Source: an uncultured Bacilli bacterium (GTDB taxonomy: Bacteria; Bacillota_I; Bacilli_A; RF39; UBA660). From it: a stretch of DNA of 29,372 nt. Positions 7,461 to 13,948 of the stretch are shown one piece after another. Under the pieces are notes generated by a model, which was not told the origin of the DNA, made no database searches, and was given only the letters and a program-made list of their open reading frames with translations. The stretch is taken from NCBI GenBank assembly GCA_947625715.1, contig CANQPR010000004.1, positions 1-29,372 on the forward strand, read 5' to 3'. The position numbers and the translations under genes are program-made. Each line of letters opens with the position of its first letter. Position 1 is the stretch's first letter.

Positions 7461-7974
7461 AATAAACCCCTTTTGTAAATAAACCTTTTTTGGTTAAGTG
7501 TTTAATAATTATGCGTTCAAAAAAGCGATTAATAGTTGTTGGAAATTTTTCTTTTAAACTAATTTGATTTACTAAAACACTTGTAAATTGTAATCTATTT
7601 GCCCCCAAAATATCCGTTAATAACTGATCACCTATGCACGCAACTTCAATATCTTTAACATGATATAAATCCATTACTTTTAAATATTTATTTTTTAAAG
7701 GTTTTTTACTTTTATATGCACTATTGATATTACACTTTTCTTTAAAAGGCGTAACTCTATTTTTACTAGAATTAGATAAAATAGCTAAATAAAAACCCAT
7801 TTCATCTAGCTTTCCAAATAAATCCATTACTTTTTGACTTGGATACAAAACCTCTTTGGGAGCAATTGTATTATCTAAATCAAAAATTAAACATTTAATT
7901 CCCGATTTTTTTAATTTTTGATAATCAATACTATATATATCTTTTTGATAAATATCTGGTCTAAATATATCCAT
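7453..7974 (-). CDS. yqeG: YqeG family HAD-IIIA phosphatase
   Basis: The 173-residue protein has the HAD signature DLDNT (about residues 32-36), the SNSSK motif II, the KKP lysine region and GDQLLTDI motif IV. It belongs to the YqeG group of HAD-IIIA phosphatases, which nearly always lies beside yqeH in Bacillota; the substrate is not known. It is the first gene of the minus-strand run yqeG-yqeH-mutL-miaA. A sigma-A-type promoter lies at 8010-8038, and a GGATGGGAAG ribosome site precedes the ATG at 7974. Confidence 0.92.
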   Translation of the reverse strand: MDIFRPDIYQKDIYSIDYQKLKKSGIKCLIFDLDNTIAPKEVLYPSQKVMDLFGKLDEMGFYLAILSNSSKNRVTPFKEKCNINSAYKSKKPLKNKYLKVMDLYHVKDIEVACIGDQLLTDILGANRLQFTSVLVNQISLKEKFPTTINRFFERIIIKHLTKKGLFTKGVYYE

Positions 7975-8009
7975 AAACTTCCCATCCTTTTTTCTTTATC
8001 ATTAAATTA

Positions 8010-8038
8010 ATTATATAATTTTTACAAGTAATTAGCAA
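8010..8038 (-). promoter_or_regulatory. yqeG operon promoter
   Basis: On the minus strand TTGCTA (8038-8033), a 17-nt spacer and TATAAT (8015-8010) lie about 36 nt before the yqeG start codon. Confidence 0.65.
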
Positions 8039-8042
8039 TTAA

Positions 8043-8069
8043 TTATTGATGCTTAATATAACATATAAA
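8043..8069 (+). promoter_or_regulatory. Possible sigma-E-like promoter of sigK
   Basis: CATATAAA (8062-8069) resembles the CATACAAT -10 of mother-cell sigma-E promoters, with an ATTATT-like -35 about 14 nt upstream. In B. subtilis sigK is transcribed from a sigma-E promoter, which is why I looked for one. The match is partial. Confidence 0.3.
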
Positions 8070-8127
8070 TAAAGATTTTGGAATGAAGAATTTAACTTAT
8101 CATAAAATTAAAATAAGGATGTGTAAT

Positions 8128-8820
8128 ATGATTTTATTAAATTTATTAAAACAATTCATTTTATTTGCGGGTAGTTATTCCAATCAAGTTTTTCCAGATC
8201 CCCTATCAAGTAAAGAAGAACATGAATGTATTTTAAAAATGTTAAATAATGACTATGAAGCTCGCAACAAACTAATTGAACATAATTTGCGTTTAGTGGC
8301 TCATATTGTTAAAAAATTTGAAGTTAATGGTGAAGATACAGATGATTTAATTAGCATTGGTACTATTGGGTTAATTAAGGGTGTTGATTCATATAATTTA
8401 AATAAAAATATTAAACTTACTACTTATATTGCTAAATGTATTCAAAATGAAATATTAATGTATTTTCGAAGTATTAAAGGGGAAAGTGGGAAAAACATCA
8501 GTTTAAATGAATCAATTTGCTATGACAAAGATGGAAATGAAATTAATTTAATTGATGTTATTAAAGATAAATCTGTTGATTTAGATACAACTTTGCATAC
8601 AAAAGAAAATATTCTTCTTCTAAACAAATATTTACAACTTTTATCGAAAAGAGAAAAAGAAATTATTATTAAAAGATATGGTTTAAATAATAAAAAAGAA
8701 CAAACCCAAAAACAAATTGCGAAAGAAATGAATATTTCTCGTAGTTATGTTTCTAGAATTGAAAAAAGAGCACTTATGAAAATGCTCAAAGAATTTTTAA
8801 AAAGTAAAAATACTATTTAA
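8128..8820 (+). CDS. sigK: RNA polymerase sigma-K factor, uninterrupted
   Basis: Sigma-K directs late mother-cell transcription during endospore formation. The protein has 230 residues from the ATG at 8128, placed 9 nt after AAGG; the upstream in-frame starts lack a ribosome site. It follows B. subtilis pro-sigma-K throughout. There is a hydrophobic N-terminus like the pro-sequence, then FPDPLSSKEE, HNLRLVAHIVKKFE, GEDTDDLISIGTIGLIKGVDSY (region 2), DKDGNEINLIDV, REKEIIIKRYGL and ISRSYVSRIEKRALMKM (region 4). The gene is intact, without a skin-type insertion. It converges on the thioredoxin-like gene with a few bases of overlap. Confidence 0.93.
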   Translation: MILLNLLKQFILFAGSYSNQVFPDPLSSKEEHECILKMLNNDYEARNKLIEHNLRLVAHIVKKFEVNGEDTDDLISIGTIGLIKGVDSYNLNKNIKLTTYIAKCIQNEILMYFRSIKGESGKNISLNESICYDKDGNEINLIDVIKDKSVDLDTTLHTKENILLLNKYLQLLSKREKEIIIKRYGLNNKKEQTQKQIAKEMNISRSYVSRIEKRALMKMLKEFLKSKNTI

Positions 8821-9530
8821 TTACAATTTTTTTCATTGCAGGTATCATCATTTAAAACGCTAGAAAACATCTCTTTATAAATCTTTTTTAATTCTTCTTT
8901 TTGTTTATCGCTTAAAGGATCATAGGCACTTTGATTTTTATCTAAATCAACAGTTCCAACGTGTGATGATATTACCTTACCATTTTTAATAGCAAAAACA
9001 TCAGGCATATAAATTCGTTTTTCATCAACTTTGATTTCTTTTCCTTTTTCATCTTCTAAAGTATATTGAGTAAGTTCTTTATCAAGTTTTTTTAATAAAT
9101 CATAGTAAGCAACCGAACCTTCTTTGGTTAGGGTAGCTTTGCCATCAACTACTGTATAGACTGACTTATCATCATCTAAATCTAAATAATAGATTGTATC
9201 TATATTTTCTTCTTTAGCAGCATCAAATAAAACGGGAACGGCATTTCGACACCAAGGACACCATTCTGCTCCTACATATAATATTGCTTTATCCATATCT
9301 AAAACATCAATAGCTTCACTAACACTGACAATTTTAATAGGATTATCTACTGGTATGGAAACATTATTATATAACTTTCCATTAGAACGTTCAGTATTAT
9401 TTAATGCTTCATATTCTTCTTTAAAAATCATCGCATCCGTTTTCTTAGCTGGTTTTAGTAAAAAATATCCTAATACACCTATTAAAATAATAATTATAAT
9501 TCCTAAAATTATTGCTGTACTTTTTTTCAT
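8817..9530 (-). CDS. Membrane-anchored thioredoxin-like protein with CPWC motif
   Basis: The protein has 237 residues from the ATG at 9530, 4 nt after AAGGAG; an adjacent upstream ATG (9533) is also possible. One N-terminal membrane segment (about 5-25) is followed by a linker and a thioredoxin-fold domain. The active site is GAEWCPWCRN (about C93 and C96). YMPDVFAIKNGKV carries the conserved proline region. The fold resembles the bacteriocin-transport-accessory/thioredoxin family, and the active site would face the outside. The C-terminus has another cysteine pair (DTCNEKNC). It probably acts in extracytoplasmic thiol exchange. It lies downstream of the membrane-anchored XRE gene but has its own promoter. 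Confidence 0.8.
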   Translation of the reverse strand: MKKSTAIILGIIIIILIGVLGYFLLKPAKKTDAMIFKEEYEALNNTERSNGKLYNNVSIPVDNPIKIVSVSEAIDVLDMDKAILYVGAEWCPWCRNAVPVLFDAAKEENIDTIYYLDLDDDKSVYTVVDGKATLTKEGSVAYYDLLKKLDKELTQYTLEDEKGKEIKVDEKRIYMPDVFAIKNGKVISSHVGTVDLDKNQSAYDPLSDKQKEELKKIYKEMFSSVLNDDTCNEKNCN

Positions 9531-9552
9531 CATACTCCTTCTTTCTGATAAA

Positions 9553-9581
9553 AATATACATCTATCATTTAAAATGTTCAA
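9553..9581 (-). promoter_or_regulatory. Promoter of the thioredoxin-like gene
   Basis: On the minus strand TTGAAC (9581-9576), a 17-nt spacer and TATATT (9558-9553) lie about 22 nt before the start codon. Confidence 0.6.
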
Positions 9582-9622
9582 TAACTTTATCGTTGAAATA
9601 AACTAAACTTTAAGTTGAATTA

Positions 9623-10303
9623 TTAATTACAATCACTAGTTAGTTTTAAAGGTATTTTATAAGTTGTTTGTTTATTGCTTGAATTAGTCGCAACAATTTC
9701 TAAATATAAACTATCATTTTGATATTCTTTACATGTTTGTTTATAATCTAAGACATTAAAAGATAAATTATTTAAATAATTATCTAAAGTAATATTTTCT
9801 TTTTCTTCACAAGTTGTAATTTTCTTTATTATATTTGCGGTTTGTTCATATAGTGAGCATTCGATTTTTTCATATACTTCTAAATCTTTGGTTCCACAGT
9901 AATTTATATCTTTAATAAATAAAGAAGTTTTATTATCATTATAGGCAATTCCTCCACTTACTTCAAAGTTTTCACAATCTGCAGTAATTTCTTTTAATTT
10001 AAAATTATCATTTTTCATAAAAAAGAGGATAAAAACAATTATAATGATAAGTAACAAAGGGATGAAAAAATATATCATTTTTTTCTTTTTTTTAGCTAAA
10101 TTACCATTTAAAAAATATTCTAAGTCAAGGTTAAAAGTATCACAAATATCTTTTAAGGTTTTTAAATCAGGTAAATTTAGGCCATTTTCCCATTTCGATA
10201 CAGCTTGGTAAGTTACATGAAATAAATTGGCAAATTGTTGTTGGGTTAATTTTTTTTCTTCACGTATTTGTCTAATCATATTTCCAATTTTAACTGGATC
10301 CAT
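9623..10303 (-). CDS. Membrane-tethered XRE-family regulator with Cys-rich outer domain
   Basis: The 226-residue protein begins with a Cro/C1-type helix-turn-helix (residues 7-61). LTQQQFANLFHV and AVSKWENGLNLPDL are the helices typical of XRE proteins. A lysine run (71-75) and one membrane helix (about 76-96) follow. The 130-residue remainder should be outside the cell. It holds six cysteines (about 110, 136, 149, 165, 191, 225), an even number suited to disulfides. Such HTH-membrane proteins are seen in Bacillota, but I do not know a named family for this outer domain. Ribosome site AGAAGGTG precedes the ATG. The neighbour encodes a membrane thioredoxin-like protein, so a thiol-sensing role is possible (inference). 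Confidence 0.8.
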   Translation of the reverse strand: MDPVKIGNMIRQIREEKKLTQQQFANLFHVTYQAVSKWENGLNLPDLKTLKDICDTFNLDLEYFLNGNLAKKKKKMIYFFIPLLLIIIIVFILFFMKNDNFKLKEITADCENFEVSGGIAYNDNKTSLFIKDINYCGTKDLEVYEKIECSLYEQTANIIKKITTCEEKENITLDNYLNNLSFNVLDYKQTCKEYQNDSLYLEIVATNSSNKQTTYKIPLKLTSDCN

Positions 10304-10353
10304 AACCTACACCTTCTTCACTACTTATTTAGTTTATCATAAAAACTTACTAT

Positions 10354-10384
10354 AAAAAAGAAAAAACTACTAAAAAGTAGTTTT
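10354..10384 (-). terminator. Intrinsic terminator of hsp20
   Basis: A 9-bp perfect stem (10363-10371 with 10376-10384) with a four-base loop is followed, on the minus strand, by six T, one C and six T. It lies just after the hsp20 stop codon. Confidence 0.8.
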
Positions 10385-10388
10385 AAGA

Positions 10389-10802
10389 TTATTCATCAAT
10401 TTGAATGTATTTTTTATTATCTGCATCTTGTTTTTCATCTTTTTTTGGAACAATTAAAGATAACGTTCCATTAACAAATTTAGCTTTTATCTCATCTTCT
10501 TTTATATCATTTCCGACATAAAAGCTTCTTTGACATTCCCCATAGTAACGTTCTTTATGGATGTATTTTTTATTTTTTTCATGTTCTTCTTCTTCTCTTT
10601 TAGCTCTTACAACAAGATAGGCATTTTCAATTTCGATTTTAATATCTTCTTTTTTATAGCCTGGCAAATCAATTTTGATATCATATGAATTGTCTTTTTC
10701 AACTATATCAGTGCGCATAAAATCTTTTGTTGTTTTTTTAAAGAAATTATCATCAAAAAAATCATCCCATAAGTCAAAACTATTTTTTCTTGGCAATAAC
10801 AT
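10389..10802 (-). CDS. Hsp20/alpha-crystallin small heat-shock protein
   Basis: This is a 137-residue small heat-shock chaperone that holds unfolding proteins without ATP. The alpha-crystallin domain (about 30-125) shows YDIKIDLPGYKKEDIKIE, YGECQRSFYVG and the closing AKFVNGTLSLIVPK, which contains the conserved G-x-L motif. The N-terminus, LLPRKNSFDLWDDFF, is typical of Clostridia/Bacilli Hsp18-type proteins. The ATG at 10802 follows AAAGGAAGTGAG. No CIRCE inverted repeat is visible upstream. The gap to the nuclease gene is only 46 bp, so it may share that transcript. Confidence 0.95.
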   Translation of the reverse strand: MLLPRKNSFDLWDDFFDDNFFKKTTKDFMRTDIVEKDNSYDIKIDLPGYKKEDIKIEIENAYLVVRAKREEEEHEKNKKYIHKERYYGECQRSFYVGNDIKEDEIKAKFVNGTLSLIVPKKDEKQDADNKKYIQIDE

Positions 10803-10848
10803 TTTCTCACTTCCTTTCTAAAAGTATTATGTTATTTTCAAAAATTAT

Positions 10849-11568
10849 TTATTCTTTTAAACTACTATTTCCGTTTGTATAATCAATATTTATTCCATCT
10901 TCGACATTGTATACAAAGACATTAAATTTAACGCCCCTGCCTCTATCTTCAACGCTAAAGGCTTCCATTAATACCCCTTTAGCTAACAAATTATTACCAT
11001 CATATATCGGAGTTACACGATATAAAACATGGTTTTTACTTTCCCTAACATAAGATGCTACTTGATTTTCAAATTCTAGCATAGTCTTGGCATTCATTTG
11101 TCTTGTACAAGTTATTAAATTTTTTTCATTAGCATTTTCACCTGTTAATTGGTATCCTATTAAATGACAACGATTATATAAATATAGTCCATCTACAATA
11201 TCATATTTAACAGTGTGCCAACCACTTGGTTTAATCATACCAATGCTTCCTCTTTTTTCACTAGGCATCATTTCTATAGAAATATTAGCGTATGCAACTT
11301 GAGCTCTTCCTAAAGAATCTAAATCACTGTATTTTTCAAAGGATTTTGTAGAATAATCACTAACAGAGAAATATGGTTCATTATTATTAATAATTATATA
11401 TTTTTCACCGGTATAAGAAGGTATATCACTTAAATTATAACTATATGTTTCCTTTTGAGGCATTAAAGCGATTATTTTATCTTGATTATAATAAATGAAC
11501 AAACCTAAAATTATTAATACTGGTAATAATAAATTATATTTAATATTCTTCTTTTTTCTCTTTGCCAT
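10849..11568 (-). CDS. Membrane-anchored DNA/RNA non-specific endonuclease (EndA-like)
   Basis: The 239-residue protein has a basic start, one N-terminal membrane helix (about 11-26) and an extracellular nuclease domain. YNRCHLIGYQLTGENANEKN followed by TRQMNAKTM matches the NRSHLIGYQLTG signature of the Gram-positive EndA/NucA-type beta-beta-alpha metal nucleases, with the catalytic His in it. Where relatives have Ser, this copy has Cys (NRCH), and ITGTRQMN is ITCTRQMN, so two cysteines have been gained near the active site. Family members degrade extracellular DNA and, in streptococci, process DNA during uptake. Ribosome site AGGAGAG precedes the ATG, with an extended -10 (TGTTATAAT) about 20 nt upstream. 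Confidence 0.88.
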   Translation of the reverse strand: MAKRKKKNIKYNLLLPVLIILGLFIYYNQDKIIALMPQKETYSYNLSDIPSYTGEKYIIINNNEPYFSVSDYSTKSFEKYSDLDSLGRAQVAYANISIEMMPSEKRGSIGMIKPSGWHTVKYDIVDGLYLYNRCHLIGYQLTGENANEKNLITCTRQMNAKTMLEFENQVASYVRESKNHVLYRVTPIYDGNNLLAKGVLMEAFSVEDRGRGVKFNVFVYNVEDGINIDYTNGNSSLKE

Positions 11569-11612
11569 AATCTCTCCTAATATTATTATAACACTTATTT
11601 TTTAAAATGGCA

Positions 11613-11637
11613 TAAAAAAAGACTATTATAGGTCTTC
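11613..11637 (-). terminator. Intrinsic terminator of divIVA
   Basis: On the minus strand GAAGAC pairs with GTCTTT (including one wobble) across an 8-nt loop, followed by a T run. It overlaps the last codons of divIVA. Confidence 0.6.
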
Positions 11638-12051
11638 ATTAATTTGTTCGATAGCTTCCATTTCGGCTTCCATTTGGGCTCTAAATCTTTTTTTGAAAAT
11701 AATTATTTTATTGCGCAATACAATAGCATCATTTTCTAGTTTTTGGGCTCTTGTTAAAGCATCATTTATAATTCTTGAGGCATTTTTCTTTGCATCATCA
11801 ACAATACTTTTTGACTCATCTCTAGCCATTCTTTTTATTTGATTTGAAGCATCTTCAGCCACCATTAAAGCACGGTTTAGAGTATTTTCCATGTTTTGAT
11901 ATTGAAGTAATTTTTCTTGTAAAGATTTAATTTCTTGGTCTCTTTGTTTTAAACCATCTAGCATTCTTTCATATTCTTTTGTTACTTGTGAGACAAAAGC
12001 ATTTACTTCATCTTTAGCATATCCATTTAACTTCGTTTTAAATTTTTTCAC
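11626..12051 (-). CDS. divIVA: DivIVA domain protein
   Basis: The 141-residue protein opens with KTKLNGYAKDEVNAFV, the DivIVA N-terminal membrane-binding motif (compare GYDVDEVNEF). It then forms a long coiled coil with heptad-type spacing to about residue 130. DivIVA marks curved membrane at poles and septa and recruits other proteins. It lies 37 nt after sepF, a pairing conserved in Bacillota, although ylmG and ylmH, which separate the two in B. subtilis, are absent. ComN, whose B. subtilis homologue is positioned by DivIVA, is encoded at 27696-27938. Confidence 0.9.
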   Translation of the reverse strand: MKKFKTKLNGYAKDEVNAFVSQVTKEYERMLDGLKQRDQEIKSLQEKLLQYQNMENTLNRALMVAEDASNQIKRMARDESKSIVDDAKKNASRIINDALTRAQKLENDAIVLRNKIIIFKKRFRAQMEAEMEAIEQINEDL

Positions 12052-12088
12052 TCTTCACCTTCTTTGTCAAAAAAGTTTTAATAACTAC

Positions 12089-12502
12089 TTACCAATCAAT
12101 TTCTTCTCCCTCGGCATTTTTGGTATTTTTTTCATTATCATCACTTATTTTTCCTTGAATATTGACATTTTTGGGCGTGCATAAATAAATACCAACACCT
12201 ATTTTCTGCATCGTTCCACCTATAGAATATACGCATCCTGTAAGAAAGTCAATAATTCTTTTTGCTTGAGCACTTGTCACGCGTTTAAAATTTACCACTA
12301 CACTATTACGATTTTTTAAGTGATCTGCAATTTGTTGTGATTCTGAATAAGCTCTTGGTTCTAATAAAATCATTTTATTTCCTGTTTTATCAGCTTCTTT
12401 TAAAGATTCTTCTTGACTAATTGTGTAGTATTCATCTTCGCTCATACCTTGATCAATATCGGCATCATCCGCAAAGATTTTTTTTAATTTTCCAAAGGCC
12501 AT
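12089..12502 (-). CDS. sepF: Cell division protein SepF
   Basis: SepF binds FtsZ and the membrane and organises the division septum. The 137-residue protein has an N-terminal amphipathic helix (MAFGKLKKIFAD), an acidic linker, and the SepF core (about 43-118). In the core, RAYSESQQIADHLKNRNSVVVNF, AKRIIDFLTGCVYSIGG and IGVGIYLCTP are recognisable. A short acidic tail follows. It is expressed from a clear promoter (12537-12565) and precedes divIVA. Confidence 0.95.
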   Translation of the reverse strand: MAFGKLKKIFADDADIDQGMSEDEYYTISQEESLKEADKTGNKMILLEPRAYSESQQIADHLKNRNSVVVNFKRVTSAQAKRIIDFLTGCVYSIGGTMQKIGVGIYLCTPKNVNIQGKISDDNEKNTKNAEGEEIDW

Positions 12503-12536
12503 TGTCCTTTCTCCCTTCTTGTATCTTTACTTGTTC

Positions 12537-12565
12537 ATTGTATCAAATATTCTTTTGTTTTTCAA
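12537..12565 (-). promoter_or_regulatory. sepF-divIVA promoter
   Basis: On the minus strand TTGAAA (12565-12560), a 17-nt spacer ending in TGA, and TACAAT (12542-12537) form an extended -10 promoter about 35 nt before sepF. Confidence 0.7.
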
Positions 12566-12574
12566 TAAAAGAAT

Positions 12575-12603
12575 TTGTGTTTTACGAAAAGGTATAGTAT
12601 ACT
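12575..12603 (+). promoter_or_regulatory. Promoter of the PilB/ComGA-type ATPase gene
   Basis: TTGTGT (12575-12580), a 17-nt spacer and TATACT (12598-12603) lie about 32 nt before the start codon. The -35 box is ten bases from the -35 of the divergent sepF promoter. Confidence 0.65.
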
Positions 12604-12634
12604 TATAAAAGGAATAACATTTGGGGTGATAAAA

Positions 12635-13909
12635 ATGATTAAAGAATATGATTATGCTAATTTACCTATTGTTGATATCGTAAATGAGATAATTTTTGAT
12701 GCAGCTAAAAAGAATGCTAGTGATATTCATTTTGACCCTAGTGAAAACGAATTAAATGTGCGCATTAGAATTGATGGTGAATTAATATTATATACCGTTG
12801 TTCCCCAAATGGTAAAAAGAAATTTAACAACCCGCATTAAAATTATGGCTGGTATGAATATAACTGAATCAAGGCTTCCTCAAGATGGTGCGATTAAAAT
12901 AAATTTTGAAAATAAACAATTAGATTTAAGAGTATCATCACTGCCAATTGTTTATGGTGAGAAAATAGTTATCAGAATTCTTGATAATTCCAAATTATTT
13001 ACTTCAATGAAAGATTTAGGTTTTTCACCAGCTAGTTTAGAAAAAATAAAAAAAGTTATCAATAAACCTAATGGTATTGTTTTAGTAACAGGAGCAACAG
13101 GAACCGGAAAATCAACTACTGTCTATTCAATATTAGATGAATTAAATGATACTAAAAGAAATATTATTACTGTTGAAGATCCTGTCGAAATGAAAATTAA
13201 AGGTATTAATCAAGTTCAAGTTATGAGTGAAATTGGTCTTGATTTTGCTACTTCCCTTCGTTCCATTTTAAGACAAGATCCTGATGTTATTATGATTGGG
13301 GAAATAAGAGATAATGAAACGGCAAAAATAGCTGTTAGAGCTTCAATAACAGGACACCTAGTATTATCTACTCTTCATACTAATAACTCCCTTACTACTA
13401 TTGAAAGATTAGTTGACATGGGTGTTGAAAGATACTTACTAGGAAGTGCCCTAGAAGCTATTATATCACAGCGATTATGTAAAAAATTATGTCCTAAATG
13501 TCGGGCTTCAAGAAAAACAACAGCCTATGAAAATCGGGTCTTTAAAGAAGCTTTAGGAATGGATATACCATATGTATATAAACCCGTTGGTTGTGATGAA
13601 TGCTACAATGGTTATCAAGGAAGAATTGCCCTTCAAGAAGTACTAATATTAAATCAAGAAATTAAAGATGCCATTACTAATAATGTTTCAAAAGAAAAAT
13701 TAAGACAAATTATTTATCAAAGTGGTAACACAACAAGTTTACTTGATGATGGATTATTAAAAGTTATTAATGGAGTAACAAGTTTTGAAGAAGTCATAAG
13801 AACATTTGATATTGATAATGATTTAGGTAACGAGCAACAAAACTTAAAAGACGCGATTACAGGAAAAATTAAAAATGAAAATACTAATATTGAAACTTTA
13901 GATATTTAA
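12635..13909 (+). CDS. GspE/PilB/ComGA-type secretion ATPase
   Basis: The protein has 424 residues from the ATG at 12635, with ribosome site GGGGTGA (12623-12629). It powers pilin or pseudopilin assembly in type IV pilus, type II secretion and competence systems. Motifs in order: NASDIHFDP, Walker A GATGTGKSTT, the Asp box ITVEDPVE, Walker B DPDVIMIGEIRD, the His box GHLVLSTLHTN, and a four-cysteine zinc site CPKC and CDEC (preceding YNGYQGR). It lacks the long N-terminal domain of full PilB and is larger than ComGA. No pilC/comGB, pilin, peptidase or pilT gene is next to it. The following gene is convergent and encodes an unrelated surface protein. Confidence 0.9.
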   Translation: MIKEYDYANLPIVDIVNEIIFDAAKKNASDIHFDPSENELNVRIRIDGELILYTVVPQMVKRNLTTRIKIMAGMNITESRLPQDGAIKINFENKQLDLRVSSLPIVYGEKIVIRILDNSKLFTSMKDLGFSPASLEKIKKVINKPNGIVLVTGATGTGKSTTVYSILDELNDTKRNIITVEDPVEMKIKGINQVQVMSEIGLDFATSLRSILRQDPDVIMIGEIRDNETAKIAVRASITGHLVLSTLHTNNSLTTIERLVDMGVERYLLGSALEAIISQRLCKKLCPKCRASRKTTAYENRVFKEALGMDIPYVYKPVGCDECYNGYQGRIALQEVLILNQEIKDAITNNVSKEKLRQIIYQSGNTTSLLDDGLLKVINGVTSFEEVIRTFDIDNDLGNEQQNLKDAITGKIKNENTNIETLDI

Positions 13910-13913
13910 AATG

Positions 13914-13948
13914 AAAAAAAGAAAGTTATTTAAAAGCTTTCTTTTTAA
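13914..13948. terminator. Bidirectional intrinsic terminator
   Basis: A 10-bp stem (13916-13925 with 13937-13946) with an 11-nt loop has A and T tracts on the two sides. It separates the convergent ATPase gene and surface-protein gene and overlaps the stop codon of the latter. Confidence 0.75.

Noticed and set aside
8083..8127. Longer start for sigK
   Set aside because: There is no ribosome site before it, and sigma-K homologues start near 8128.
10803..10870. CIRCE operator before hsp20
   Set aside because: No inverted repeat of the CIRCE type is present.
12575..12634. Longer TTG start for the PilB-type ATPase
   Set aside because: The region holds the -35 and -10 boxes of its promoter; the ATG at 12635 has a good ribosome site.
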